Below, piece by piece: positions 35,199 through 44,810 of a stretch of DNA of 64,000 bases. The stretch is from Gammaproteobacteria bacterium (GTDB taxonomy: Bacteria; Pseudomonadota; Gammaproteobacteria; Pseudomonadales; Pseudohongiellaceae): positions 1 through 64,000 of the forward strand of contig JAFMKB010000005.1 in NCBI GenBank assembly GCA_017853205.1, given 5' to 3'. The translations under genes and the position numbers were made by a program. A model generated the notes under the pieces. That model saw only the letters and a program-made list of their open reading frames with translations. It did not search any database and was not told the origin of the DNA. Every line of letters starts with the position of its first letter. Position 1 is the first letter of the stretch.

Positions 35199-36359
35199 AT
35201 GAGCGAGATCAATTTATTCACGTCCGAATCGGTATCCGAAGGACATCCCGACAAGATGGCTGATCAGATCTCCGACGCCATTCTTGACGCATTGCTCAAA
35301 GAGGATCCGCGTTCGCGTGTCGCCTGCGAAACGCTCATCAAAACTGGCATGGTGCTCGTCGCCGGCGAAATCACTACCGAGGCCTATGTCGATATCGAAG
35401 ACATCGTGCGCGGTGTTGTAAACGATATTGGTTATAACAACGCCGACAGCGGTTTCGACGGCCACACCTGTGCTGTTATCAATGCGATTGGTAAACAGTC
35501 GCCGGACATCTCACAGGGCGTTGACGATTCTGACGATCACGAGCAAGGCGCGGGTGACCAGGGATTGATGTTTGGCTACGCAAGCAATGAAACCGACGTT
35601 CTCATGCCAGCCCCAATCACTTACTCGCACCGACTAGTAAAACGGCAGTCCGAGGTGCGTAAAAACGGCACATTACCTTGGCTTGAACCAGACGCGAAAA
35701 GCCAGCTGACTTTCCGTTATATCGATAACAAGCCTGTGTCTATCGATGCGGTTGTGCTGTCTACTCAACACAAAGACTCGGTATCTAACGAAGAGTTGCG
35801 AGAAGGCGTTTTCGAAGAAATTATCAAACCCGTGCTGCCCGAAGAATGGATAACCAAAGAGACCAAAATCTTCATCAATCCAACCGGCCGCTTTGTGATA
35901 GGCGGACCTGTAGGTGACTGCGGTCTTACTGGACGCAAAATAATCGTCGACACTTATGGTGGTATGGCACGACATGGCGGCGGAGCGTTCTCGGGCAAAG
36001 ATCCTTCTAAAGTCGATCGTTCTGCAGCCTATGTCGCGCGTTATGTCGCAAAAAATATTGTTGCCGCGGGAATCGCAGAGCGCTGCGAGATTCAGCTCTC
36101 TTATGCGATTGGCGTTGCTGAACCAACCTCTATCAGCGTCGAGACGTTTGGCACAGGAAAAATAGCGAACAGCGAAATAGTAAAAATTATTCGCGAGCAC
36201 TTTGAGTTACGGCCTAAAGGTTTGATCAAAATGCTAGACCTGATCCAGCCAATTTATCGAAACACCGCTGCCTATGGGCACTTTGGTCGCGAAGATCTCG
36301 AGCTTAGCTGGGAGAAAACGGACAAAGCTGCCGCATTAAAAGTAGCGGCAGGCGTCTAA
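35199..36359 (+). CDS. metK: S-adenosylmethionine synthetase
   Basis: Makes SAM from methionine and ATP. Signature regions: [31 protein letters not shown] and [19 protein letters not shown]. The length of 386 is standard. A good ribosome site (AAGGAG) sits before ATG 35199. It follows the ArsR-methyltransferase regulator in the same operon. Confidence 0.97.
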   Translation: MSEINLFTSESVSEGHPDKMADQISDAILDALLKEDPRSRVACETLIKTGMVLVAGEITTEAYVDIEDIVRGVVNDIGYNNADSGFDGHTCAVINAIGKQSPDISQGVDDSDDHEQGAGDQGLMFGYASNETDVLMPAPITYSHRLVKRQSEVRKNGTLPWLEPDAKSQLTFRYIDNKPVSIDAVVLSTQHKDSVSNEELREGVFEEIIKPVLPEEWITKETKIFINPTGRFVIGGPVGDCGLTGRKIIVDTYGGMARHGGGAFSGKDPSKVDRSAAYVARYVAKNIVAAGIAERCEIQLSYAIGVAEPTSISVETFGTGKIANSEIVKIIREHFELRPKGLIKMLDLIQPIYRNTAAYGHFGREDLELSWEKTDKAAALKVAAGV

Positions 36360-36456
36360 ATAAACATCGAATCATCGCGCTAGCGCGTAATGTACAACCA
36401 GGGTTAAACACCACGTTTTAAACGAATCAAAACGAATCGCCATTACGGAGTAAGAC

Positions 36457-37866
36457 ATGAGCACAGCAGCAGCAACGCCACTAAACGATGTAGCAAAAAA
36501 TGACTACAAAGTAGCCGACATTTCACTTGCCGATTTCGGTCGTCGTGAAATCACACTCGCCGAAGCAGAGATGCCTGCGCTTATGACACTGCGTAAGAAA
36601 TACGCCGCAGAACGTCCGCTTGCCGGCGCCAAGATCATTGGCTGTATCCACATGACAGTTCAGACCGCCGTGCTGATCGAAACACTCGTCGAGCTCGGCG
36701 CCGAAGTGCGCTGGTCATCGTGCAATATTTTCTCGACACAAGACCACGCCGCTGCGTGCATCGCTGCGTCTGGCATTGCGGTTTACGCCTGGAAAGGCCA
36801 AACAAACGAAGAGGGTGAGTGGTGTATCGAGCAGACTATTCTCAAAGACGGTAAGCCTTGGGATTGCAACATGATCCTAGACGACGGCGGTGACCTCACG
36901 GGTATGATTCATACTAAATACCCTGAGATGCTTGATAAGATTCACGGCATTACCGAGGAGACAACAACAGGTGTTCACCGCCTTCTCGAAATGCTAGAAG
37001 CGGGAGAATTAAAAGTTCCGGCTATTAACGTAAATGACTCGGTCACTAAGTCTAAAAATGATAACAAGTACGGCTGTCGTCACAGCCTCAACGATGGCAT
37101 TAAGCGCGGTACGGACATGTTGCTTTCAGGTAAGAAAGCACTCGTTATCGGCTACGGCGATGTCGGCAAAGGCTCGGTTCAAAGCCTAAGCCAAGAAGGT
37201 ATGATCGTGAAGGTTGCTGAGATCGACCCTATCTGTGCGATGCAGGCATGCATGGATGGCTACGAGGTTGTGTCGCCCTATATCGATGGCATCAATACGC
37301 GCAGCGCCGAGGGCATCAATACTGAATTACTGTCGAAGATGGACTTAATAGTCACTACGACTGGCAACGTCAACGTGTGCGATAAATTCATGCTCGCTGC
37401 AGCAAAAGCGGGCTCCGTTATCTGCAACATTGGCCATTTTGATAACGAAATCGACACGCAGTTCATGCGCGACAACTGGCACTGGGAAGAAGTGAAACCT
37501 CAGGTTCACAAAATCTTCCGCAACGGACCCGAGAATCAAGACGACTACTTAATTCTACTGTCAGAAGGCCGATTGATTAACCTTGGTAACGCCACTGGTC
37601 ATCCTTCACGAATTATGGATGGATCGTTCGCTAACCAAGTGCTCGCGCAGATGCGTATGTTCTCAGAAAAATTTGCCGATCAGTCTGAAGAGTTTAAGAA
37701 GAACAATATCACCGTAACAGTGTTACCAAAAGAGCTCGATGAAGAAGTTGCGGCGCTTATGGTGAAGGGCTTTGGCGGTGTCTTAACTAAGCTTACAGAT
37801 GATCAGGCGAAATACATCAACGTAAAAGTGGCTGGCCCTTATAAGCCAGAAAGCTATAAGTACTAA
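36457..37866 (+). CDS. ahcY: Adenosylhomocysteinase
   Basis: Hydrolyses S-adenosylhomocysteine to homocysteine and adenosine, clearing the by-product of methylation. Key segments: [28 protein letters not shown] (substrate Lys/Asp), and the NAD loop GYGDVGKGS. The C-terminal [18 protein letters not shown] is the typical end (here given as YKPESYKY). Length 469. The 97-base gap after metK holds small palindromes (CGCGCTAGCGCG at 36376) but nothing that looks like an SAH riboswitch. Confidence 0.97.
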   Translation: MSTAAATPLNDVAKNDYKVADISLADFGRREITLAEAEMPALMTLRKKYAAERPLAGAKIIGCIHMTVQTAVLIETLVELGAEVRWSSCNIFSTQDHAAACIAASGIAVYAWKGQTNEEGEWCIEQTILKDGKPWDCNMILDDGGDLTGMIHTKYPEMLDKIHGITEETTTGVHRLLEMLEAGELKVPAINVNDSVTKSKNDNKYGCRHSLNDGIKRGTDMLLSGKKALVIGYGDVGKGSVQSLSQEGMIVKVAEIDPICAMQACMDGYEVVSPYIDGINTRSAEGINTELLSKMDLIVTTTGNVNVCDKFMLAAAKAGSVICNIGHFDNEIDTQFMRDNWHWEEVKPQVHKIFRNGPENQDDYLILLSEGRLINLGNATGHPSRIMDGSFANQVLAQMRMFSEKFADQSEEFKKNNITVTVLPKELDEEVAALMVKGFGGVLTKLTDDQAKYINVKVAGPYKPESYKY

Positions 37867-37912
37867 TAAAGAGTACCAAGCTTGAAAAAAATAAGCTTGC
37901 GAAAGCAAAGAA

Positions 37913-37936
37913 GAGGGCGCCGAATTCGGCGCCTTC
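37913..37936. terminator. GC-rich hairpin between ahcY and metF
   Basis: The 18-base palindrome GGCGCCGAATTCGGCGCC (37916-37933) with additional GAG/TTC pairs makes a strong stem of about 12 bp around AATT. No clear U-run follows, so it may be a partial terminator or an mRNA processing/stability element that sets lower metF expression. Confidence 0.5.
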
Positions 37937-37955
37937 TCGTTAGAATGGATGCATT

Positions 37956-38795
37956 ATGAGCACAGACACCAGTCACTTTAGTATTGAGTTTTTTCCGCCG
38001 CGTACACCTGCAGGTGAAGAAAAGCTCGATATTGTTCATGCCGAATTAAGCAAGCTAGGCCCCGAATTTTTTTCGGTTACTTATGGCGCCGGCGGCTCGA
38101 CGCGAGACGGGACGAAGCGTGCGGTCACTCGTTTCCGCGAGGCAGGATCGCGCGTTGCACCTCATCTGTCATTTGGCGGTAGCGACGAAGGCGATATTCT
38201 AAAACTCCTGCATGAGTACAAAGAGGCTGGAATCGACCGGCTCGTTTGCCTGCGCGGCGACGCGCCCTCTGGCATGGGCTCGGCCTCGCTTTATCGCTAT
38301 GCCAACGAACTCGTGGAGTTTGTACGCAAAGAAACCGGTGATCATTTTACCATCGACGTGGCTTGTTACCCCGAAGTGCACCCGCAGTCGCGCTCGGTCG
38401 AAAGTGACCTCGAGTTTTTTAAAGCAAAGGTCGATGCTGGAGCCAACTCGGCTATTACGCAATATTTCTACAATGCCGATGCCTACTTTGGCTTTGTCGA
38501 CGACTGTGCGCGCGCAGGAATTAACATCCCCATCGTGCCGGGCATTATGCCGATTACTAACTACGCAAACCTTGCGCGGTTCAGTGCAGCGTGCGGTGCC
38601 GAAATTCCTCGCTGGTTGACCAAACGGTTAGAGTTCTTAGAACACGACGATCAAGCGCTGCGCGATTTTGGCCTCGAGGTTGTTACCGATCTGTGTGAAC
38701 AGTTGCTTGCCGGGGGGGCACCGGGATTGCATTTCTATTCGATGAACCAAGCCGAGAGCGTTACGCGCCTGTGGCAAAACTTACTCGAAGACTAA
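37956..38795 (+). CDS. metF: Methylenetetrahydrofolate reductase
   Basis: A flavoenzyme that makes 5-methyl-THF for methionine synthesis. Signature segments: SIEFFPPRTPAGEEKL at the N-terminus, VTYGAGGSTRDGTK, LVCLRGDAPSG, and ITQYFYNADAYFGFVDDC (given here as ITQYFYNADAYF). Length 279, a little short but complete. It extends the SAM-cycle operon. Confidence 0.95.
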   Translation: MSTDTSHFSIEFFPPRTPAGEEKLDIVHAELSKLGPEFFSVTYGAGGSTRDGTKRAVTRFREAGSRVAPHLSFGGSDEGDILKLLHEYKEAGIDRLVCLRGDAPSGMGSASLYRYANELVEFVRKETGDHFTIDVACYPEVHPQSRSVESDLEFFKAKVDAGANSAITQYFYNADAYFGFVDDCARAGINIPIVPGIMPITNYANLARFSAACGAEIPRWLTKRLEFLEHDDQALRDFGLEVVTDLCEQLLAGGAPGLHFYSMNQAESVTRLWQNLLED

Positions 38796-38799
38796 CGCG

Positions 38800-39531
38800 A
38801 TGAGAGTCTCGCGGTTATATATTGCTCACGCGCTCGTTGCAGGCGCGGAGTTATCTCTTCCTGCCGAGAGTGCGCACTATCTAGGTACGGTGCTGCGTGC
38901 GCGAGAAGGTGATCCGGTAAGAGTGTTCAATGCAGTCGACGGTGAATTCGACGCGGTTGTGACTCGAAGCAAGAAAGGGAATGTCGACCTTACGCTAGGC
39001 GCCTGTGTGAGAACACCTGAGCTCACTTCACCGCTTCACCTACACCTTGCGCTTGGCCTATCGCGCGGTGACCGAATGGACTATGCGATTCAGAAAGCCA
39101 CAGAATTGGGTGTGGCTGAGATTACGCCCCTTTTTACCGAACATGGCGAAGTGCGACTCAAGCCAGATAGGGTAGAGAACAAGCTGCGTCATTTTGAAAA
39201 GATAGCGATAAACGCTGCCGAACAATGCGGTCGTCTTGATGTGCCCACAGTGCACATGCCGCTGGCGCTGGACGCATTTCTGGTGCGAGAAACAAAGGCA
39301 ACTCGTTTGTTGTTAGAGCCAAGTGGTGAACAGCGATTAACGGCGTCGCAAGCACTAACAGATATCGAATTAGTGATCGGCCCCGAAGGCGGTTTCAGCG
39401 AGCGGGAAATTGTACTGGCACGCGAGTCACATTGTGCCGTCATGCAATTAGGCCCACGCGTGCTTCGTACAGAAACCGCCCCCGTCGCCGCGCTCGCGGT
39501 CTTGCAGTTTGTTTTTGGCGATCTGTCTTAG
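38800..39531 (+). CDS. rsmE: 16S rRNA (uracil-1498-N3)-methyltransferase
   Basis: A SPOUT-family methyltransferase that modifies U1498 of 16S rRNA. The SAM-binding knot is seen in LVIGPEGGFSEREIVLA and LGPRVLRTETAPVAAL. Length 243 matches the family. It begins 4 bases after metF, so it is co-transcribed; a link to SAM metabolism is as a SAM user only. Confidence 0.94.
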   Translation: MRVSRLYIAHALVAGAELSLPAESAHYLGTVLRAREGDPVRVFNAVDGEFDAVVTRSKKGNVDLTLGACVRTPELTSPLHLHLALGLSRGDRMDYAIQKATELGVAEITPLFTEHGEVRLKPDRVENKLRHFEKIAINAAEQCGRLDVPTVHMPLALDAFLVRETKATRLLLEPSGEQRLTASQALTDIELVIGPEGGFSEREIVLARESHCAVMQLGPRVLRTETAPVAALAVLQFVFGDLS

Positions 39532-39550
39532 TTTTCGAAACGTCACACAT

Positions 39551-39579
39551 AAAAAAGGCCCCTATAAAGGGGCCTTTTT
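39551..39579. terminator. Bidirectional intrinsic terminator
   Basis: A-run, GGCCCC stem, TATAAA loop, GGGGCC, then T-run. It can end rsmE transcripts on the plus strand and amtB transcripts on the minus strand. Confidence 0.92.
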
Positions 39580-39610
39580 CACAAGAGGGTATTGCCCGCT
39601 TGTTACTGTG

Positions 39611-40879
39611 TTACTTTGTGAACTCAGGGTAGGCTTCCATTCCGCATTCGGATTGATCTACGCCTTGTTCTTCTTCTTCTTCGCTAACCCGGATTCCCAT
39701 TACCGCTTTGACAGCAAACCACACTATAAGGCTCGTTGCGAATACCCAGCCGAAGATAACAAGCGTGCCGACGAGCTGACCCATAAACGTTGCATCCGGA
39801 TCGGACAGAAGCACGGCGAAGATACCAAAGATACCGACTGTACCGTGTACTGAAATCGCACCGACGGGATCGTCTATCTTAAGCTTGTCGAGGCCGATGA
39901 TGCTGAACACAACTAATGCGCCACCCATCGCGCCAATGATTGTGGCGAGTAGTGGGCTAGGATCAGCGGGTTCTGCTGTAATTGCGACCAATCCGGCAAG
40001 CGCGCCATTGAGCGCCATTGTTAAATCTGCTTTGCCGAAAAGGATGCGAGCAACAAACAAGGCTGCGATTAAACCGCCTGCTGCGGCCGCATTCGTGTTT
40101 AGGAAGACGTTGGCCACTTCGTTCGCTACGCCTACGCCGCCTAGTTTGAGCGTTGAGCCACCGTTAAAGCCGAACCAGCCCATCCATAGAATAAACGTTC
40201 CCAAAGTTGCCATAGGCAGATTCGCGCCTGGGATGGCCTGCGCTGCACCAGTTTTGGCGTTGTATTTGCCCTTGCGAGCGCCGAGTAGCAATACACCTGC
40301 GAGTGCGGCTGATGCGCCTGCGAGGTGAACGATGCCTGATCCGGCGTAGTCGCTATAGCTCAGCGCGCCGATGAAGGGCACGTCTTTGCCGCCCCAAGTC
40401 CAGCCGCCTTCGATAGGGTAAATGAAGCCTGTCATGACAACGGCAAAAGCCAAGAATGCCCAGAGCTTCATACGTTCAGCGACAGCACCCGACACGATCG
40501 ACATCGCAGTAGCAACAAACACTACTTGGAAGAAGAAGTCTGACGCGCCCGAATACACTGCGCCACCGTCGAAGCCTTCCTCGGCAGAATCGAGCAGCAC
40601 CTGCGCGATCGCTGCGTCATCCATTTGCGCAACGGTTGTTACGCCCGATAAGAAATAGCCGCCGTCATACATAAACTGATAGCCGCAGACGAGATACATC
40701 GTACAGGCGATTGCGAACAGTGCGACATTCTTAGTAAGAATTTCTGTCGTATTTTTAGACCGCACGAGTCCCGCCTCGAGCATGGCAAAACCCGCCGCCA
40801 TCCACATGACGAGCGCGCCGCACACGAGAAAATAGAATGTATCCATTGCATACTGCAATTCAAAAATTTGGTTTTCCAC
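39611..40879 (-). CDS. amtB: Ammonium transporter
   Basis: An AmtB/Rh channel with 11 membrane helices. The N-terminus (FFLVCGALVMWMAAGFAMLEAG-like; YFLVCGALVMWMAAGFAM) is typical. The conserved Asp-Tyr-Ala-Gly-Ser-Gly segment (DYAGSGIVHLAGA) and His pair region (VHLAG and ISVHGTVGIFG) mark the pore. Length 422. Expressed after glnK from the sigma-54 promoter at 41424; the acidic C-terminal tail (EEEEEQ) should contact the PII protein. Confidence 0.95.
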   Translation of the reverse strand: MENQIFELQYAMDTFYFLVCGALVMWMAAGFAMLEAGLVRSKNTTEILTKNVALFAIACTMYLVCGYQFMYDGGYFLSGVTTVAQMDDAAIAQVLLDSAEEGFDGGAVYSGASDFFFQVVFVATAMSIVSGAVAERMKLWAFLAFAVVMTGFIYPIEGGWTWGGKDVPFIGALSYSDYAGSGIVHLAGASAALAGVLLLGARKGKYNAKTGAAQAIPGANLPMATLGTFILWMGWFGFNGGSTLKLGGVGVANEVANVFLNTNAAAAGGLIAALFVARILFGKADLTMALNGALAGLVAITAEPADPSPLLATIIGAMGGALVVFSIIGLDKLKIDDPVGAISVHGTVGIFGIFAVLLSDPDATFMGQLVGTLVIFGWVFATSLIVWFAVKAVMGIRVSEEEEEQGVDQSECGMEAYPEFTK

Positions 40880-40963
40880 CTTGCTTCCTCCCAGCGGGCT
40901 TAAGAAGCGCCGCCCTAATTAATTCGATTTAGTGCTGCTCAACATGCAAACGATGCAAGCTAC

Positions 40964-41374
<411 letters not shown>

Positions 41375-41423
41375 TCAAATGGCTGAACTGATGGGAAAAC
41401 GCGTAGTTACCACCCATTCGGAT

Positions 41424-41439
41424 AGCAGGGGTCGTGCCA
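41424..41439 (-). promoter_or_regulatory. Sigma-54 promoter for glnK-amtB
   Basis: On the minus strand TGGCACGACCCCTGCT: the -24 GG and -12 GC dinucleotides are correctly spaced and 1 base differs from the TGGCACGNNNNTTGCW consensus. Transcription would start near 41412, giving a leader of about 110 bases. Confidence 0.85.
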
Positions 41440-41576
41440 GTTTTGTAAATGACATAAAATACAGATAGTTAGCACGGAATAGATACTAATCACCCCTAAC
41501 CAGCTTGACCGACTACCGGCGTAGTGCTGTGGTTTTGTTCCAACTCGGTGCGCTCGAACCAAGATAAGGCGTGCTA

Positions 41577-41593
41577 TGCACTAAAATAGTGCC
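41577..41593 (-). promoter_or_regulatory. NtrC-type enhancer site
   Basis: TGCACTAAAATAGTGCC on the plus strand fits the NtrC palindrome TGCACYANNNTRGTGCA except for the last base. It lies about 140 bases upstream of the sigma-54 promoter, a usual enhancer distance. It is also near the divergent ubiK start. Confidence 0.75.
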
Positions 41594-41676
41594 TGCGTCA
41601 CAAAAATCAGAAAAGCGCGGGACGTAAGGGGTTTCGGGTGATAGGATTTAAACGACCGTCCTACTGGGTATTTAGA

Positions 41677-41931
41677 ATGGCTAATAAAAATCTTTTAGAC
41701 GAAATCAGTGACAAAGTGGCCAGTCTACTTCCTAAAGCTGAGGCGCTCGGCAGTGAAATGAAAGACGAGCTCAACGCCAAGATACAGAATGCAATAAAGA
41801 GCAGCCTTGAGTCTCTGGATATAGTAACCCGTGAGGAGTTCAACGCTCAGGCGGCTATGCTCGCGCGCGCTGAGGCGAGGGTTGCTGATTTGGAGGCGAG
41901 AGTTACGGAGCTAACGTCAAAAGAGACTTGA
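41677..41931 (+). CDS. ubiK: Ubiquinone biosynthesis accessory factor
   Basis: A coiled-coil protein (YqiC/BMFP family), start ATG 41677 (MANKNLLDEISDKVASLLP), 84 residues. It has an amphipathic N-terminal helix and a C-terminal coiled coil (AMLARAEARVADLEARV), the usual architecture. In E. coli it helps UbiJ-dependent aerobic ubiquinone synthesis. Gene order next to glnK-amtB and comM is as in Pseudomonas. Confidence 0.9.
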   Translation: MANKNLLDEISDKVASLLPKAEALGSEMKDELNAKIQNAIKSSLESLDIVTREEFNAQAAMLARAEARVADLEARVTELTSKET

Positions 41932-41963
41932 GGTCTGGTGCTCAACGGTCGTCTATAAAATGA

Positions 41964-42047
41964 AGTCTGGCAATTGACGGCGAAGTCGACTATTACGCGT
42001 ATTACCCCAACGGCGACCGCCAGATTATTTTCATCGTACCCAGATAA
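41964..42047 (+). pseudogene. Possible remnant of a coding sequence
   Basis: An in-frame stretch ending in TAA 42045-42047 encodes the protein-like string DGEVDYYAYYPNGDRQ and IIFIVPR. There is no usable start codon and the frame is closed upstream by TGA 41961. It may be a decayed gene tail between ubiK and comM. Confidence 0.25.
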
Positions 42048-42077
42048 ACGAAGAAGGAAAACCGCTTCTCTCTTTTT

Positions 42078-43682
42078 CTAGAGCAGCCCCTCTAGAGCGG
42101 CGCAGCGGCGGTAGCTTGCAGCTTCTAAAAACTGAGCCTCGCCTACCTCGGTGACGCCGTCGTAGTCTGCAATCGTGCGTGCCATGCGCAATAGTCTATG
42201 AGCTCCACGCGCAGAGACGTTGAGGCTTTCAAGGAGCGTCACTAAATTGGTTTTTTTTAGATCGGTAAGCTGGCAGGCATCTTCGAGAACTGATGCCTTG
42301 AGATCGCTGTTAAGCGCTCCTTGTCTCTGGATTTGATGAGCGCGACAGTCGGCGATCATGCGTCGCCTGCGTCCCCAGAGTTGGTTTTCTTTTTGCGCGC
42401 GCTGCTCGGCCGCCGGCTGACTTGTTTGTGTGCTGAGCAGTTCGGCGTGCGATAGCGATGGCACTTCAATAATAAGATCGAAGCGGTCGATCAATGGACC
42501 AGATACTTTACCGATATAGGCGCGCACTCGCTCTTTCGAACAGCGGCAACGACGCCTTGTATCGCTAGCATAGCCACAGGGGCAGGGATTCATTGCAGCG
42601 ACCAATTGAAAATTGGCAGGAAAGACCACGCGGTACTTCGCACGACTTAGGGTGATTCTGCCGGCTTCAAGAGGCTCTCTTAGCGCGTTCAGCACTTCGG
42701 GCTTGAATTCGGTGAGTTCATCGAGAAACAGCACACCGCGATGCGCAAGGGTGATATCGCCGGGAACTGCGTTAGCACCTCCGCCTACAAGCGAGGGCAT
42801 TGTCGCCGAGTGATGCGGCGCGCGCAGGGGGCGAATGGCTGCGCTGCCGAGCGCGAGGTGTCCGCGCACAGCGGAGCGAATCGATGCAACCTCAAGCATT
42901 TCGTCGCGCGTCATTGGCGGCAAGAGTTTACTCAGCGTTGTTGCGAGCAGCGTCTTTCCCGACCCGGGAGGGCCAAGCATCAAAAGATTATGCCCACCGG
43001 CTGCAGCAATCTCGAGCGCACGCAATGCCCGCGCTTGGCCTCTTATCGGATTGAATGGCACACTGGCTTCGGTGTTAACACTCCTGCGCGAACCTTGTTG
43101 ATCTCTCTTGCGCCTCTTTGCACGTGCTGCATCAAATACGCTAAGAATCGTTGAGTCGTCTGCATTGAGTTCTATCGACAGCGCTATAAGTTCAGAGAGA
43201 GAACCGAGTCCGAGGGCGAGCGTGTAGTCAACGATATCGAGAGCCTCACGGTTAGCTGCAGGTACGACAATTGCACGTCCTTCTTTCCGGGCAGCGAGAA
43301 GCGCCTGGACTACACCGGGCACTGGACGCAAGCTTCCGTCGAGCGCGAGCTCACCAAGCATCTCGATACCGCGAATACTCTCTGAAAATCCTGCGATTTG
43401 CTCCGATGCTACGAGTGTCGCCACAGCAATTGCGAGGTCGTATCGCCCTCCTGCCTTTGGCAGATCGGCGGGCGCAAGGTTTACCGTGACCCGTTGATCT
43501 GGAAACTCAAGAGCCGAATTGATGATTGCGCTCCGCACGCGCTCCCGACTTTCTTTAACCGCTGTCTCCGGAAGCCCTACGAGTGTAAATCCCGGCAATC
43601 CCGCCGAAAGATGCGCCTCGACCATCACCTCTACTGCGTCGATGCCGAGCAACGCGCGCGAGGGTATGCTGGCGATGGTCAT
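42078..43682 (-). CDS. comM: ComM/YifB-family AAA+ ATPase
   Basis: A 534-residue Mg-chelatase-like ATPase; in naturally competent species ComM is a hexameric helicase that aids branch migration during integration of DNA. I choose ATG 43682 (MTIASIPSRALLGIDA); longer frames add an unlikely basic tail. Walker A is GPPGSGKTLLA, Walker B VLFLDELTEF, plus an N-terminal LonC-like part (LPGFTLVGLPETAVKESRERV; here LVGLPETAVKESRERV). A zinc-finger-like CPCG...C cluster (NPCPCGYASDTRRRCRC) is also present. Whether the host is competent is unknown. Confidence 0.93.
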   Translation of the reverse strand: MTIASIPSRALLGIDAVEVMVEAHLSAGLPGFTLVGLPETAVKESRERVRSAIINSALEFPDQRVTVNLAPADLPKAGGRYDLAIAVATLVASEQIAGFSESIRGIEMLGELALDGSLRPVPGVVQALLAARKEGRAIVVPAANREALDIVDYTLALGLGSLSELIALSIELNADDSTILSVFDAARAKRRKRDQQGSRRSVNTEASVPFNPIRGQARALRALEIAAAGGHNLLMLGPPGSGKTLLATTLSKLLPPMTRDEMLEVASIRSAVRGHLALGSAAIRPLRAPHHSATMPSLVGGGANAVPGDITLAHRGVLFLDELTEFKPEVLNALREPLEAGRITLSRAKYRVVFPANFQLVAAMNPCPCGYASDTRRRCRCSKERVRAYIGKVSGPLIDRFDLIIEVPSLSHAELLSTQTSQPAAEQRAQKENQLWGRRRRMIADCRAHQIQRQGALNSDLKASVLEDACQLTDLKKTNLVTLLESLNVSARGAHRLLRMARTIADYDGVTEVGEAQFLEAASYRRCAALEGLL

Positions 43683-43753
43683 TTTGATTCTCCGACTGCG
43701 TATTCTCAGTACTAGTAATAGGCCGTGATTTAAAAAATCACAAAAAAAAGCGC

Positions 43754-43779
43754 AAAAAAAATGAGCCCGAAGGCTCATT
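43754..43779 (-). terminator. Intrinsic terminator after the cytochrome c5 genes
   Basis: AATGAGCC/GGCTCATT stem with a TTCG tetraloop on the minus strand, followed by a run of T. It lies right after the stop of the cytochrome gene at 43806. Confidence 0.88.
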
Positions 43780-43805
43780 CTTTATAACGCGTACTTAACT
43801 TACGC

Positions 43806-44156
43806 TTATTTGCTGCTGTCGATCATGTACTGGACCAATGCTTTGATGTCATCGTCGTTACAAGTAAAGCAAAGACCTTTAGGGGGCATGTTGTTGATGC
43901 CGGCAATGGCATTTGTGACTACTTGATCCATTCCCTTCTCGAGTCGCGCTGTCCATGCGTCGGCATTGCCTGGTCCAACTTTTGGCGCGCCTGCAGCACC
44001 ACTGCTGTGGCATGCGAAGCAGGATGCCATGTAAGTCGTTTCGGCATTGAAGCCGTCGCTTACTTGGGCAAGTTCAGTTGATTGCTGCGCATCGGCGAAG
44101 CTAGTTGACGCGAAAAGCGCCGCTGAGAGGAACAGTCCAGTTTTTAGATTTAACAC
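43806..44156 (-). CDS. Cytochrome c5-like protein (short)
   Basis: A periplasmic c-type cytochrome. GTG 44156 with a GGAG ribosome site gives a signal peptide (about 1-21) and a mature domain with one haem motif (CFACH) and an axial Met in the NNMPPKG segment. A second Cys pair (GLCFTC) is the family disulfide. 116 residues. Close relative of the next gene; likely electron carrier to terminal oxidases (inference). Confidence 0.9.
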   Translation of the reverse strand: MLNLKTGLFLSAALFASTSFADAQQSTELAQVSDGFNAETTYMASCFACHSSGAAGAPKVGPGNADAWTARLEKGMDQVVTNAIAGINNMPPKGLCFTCNDDDIKALVQYMIDSSK

Positions 44157-44228
44157 GTCGAACTCCTTACCTAGGTTGGTACTTGCTGTGTTTGAACTTA
44201 ATTTACGGTGTTTGATAAAACGTGGTTT

Positions 44229-44708
44229 CTACTTGGCGACCATGTAGTTCACGATCGCTTGGAGATCGTCGGCGCTGCACGTCATACAGAGACCTTTCGC
44301 AGGCATGGCGTTAATGCCGTTCATGACATTGACCATGACCGCATCCATCCCTTTCTCCATGCGCGCGTCCCAAGCGGCTTTGTCGCCGAGCTTAGGTGCA
44401 TTAGCGACACCCGCCGCATGACAGGCGTTGCAGTTAGCCCTATAGGTTGCCTCGGCGTCGAAACCTGACGCTGCAACCTCAACAACCTCTGCGGCATCTT
44501 CGATAGGTGAAGCAGCCATCGGGGCGGCTGTAACCGGCGCCGTGGCAGCTGGCTGAGCAGTCATGCCTACCTTGTTGCCTACACAGGGCTGGCCGGCGAG
44601 ACAAACCTGCCGTGCGGGGCGAATATTGTCTGCTGCGGTCTGTGCGTAGGCGCCACCGGCAGCGACTAAACAGCTCAGTGCTGCTGCTGCGAACAGTTTT
44701 TGAATCAT
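44229..44708 (-). CDS. Cytochrome c5-like protein (long)
   Basis: A second c5-type cytochrome, 159 residues. Signal peptide about 1-22; a linker of about 70 residues rich in Ala/Pro/Thr with an extra Cys pair (QVCLAGQPC); then the haem domain (CNACH) with axial Met in NAMPAKG and GLCMTC. Tandem with the shorter copy and on the same strand, so duplication and co-expression are likely. Confidence 0.9.
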   Translation of the reverse strand: MIQKLFAAAALSCLVAAGGAYAQTAADNIRPARQVCLAGQPCVGNKVGMTAQPAATAPVTAAPMAASPIEDAAEVVEVAASGFDAEATYRANCNACHAAGVANAPKLGDKAAWDARMEKGMDAVMVNVMNGINAMPAKGLCMTCSADDLQAIVNYMVAK

Positions 44709-44810
44709 TTAAGGTGCTCCATTGGCATTTTTCTGGCGCGAATTATAGCCGTTTTCGCCACCTCTGGCGAATAACCTTCTATTTTTTACTGATATAACGA
44801 CAAGAAGCTG

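Noticed and set aside
35673-36200. Minus-strand frame opposite metK
   Set aside because: Shadow of a highly conserved enzyme; no plausible domain.
36360-36456. SAH riboswitch before ahcY
   Set aside because: Only small palindromes are present; the conserved core and pseudoknot sequences are not seen.
39885-40328. Plus-strand frame opposite amtB
   Set aside because: Pro/Ala-rich shadow of a strongly conserved transporter.
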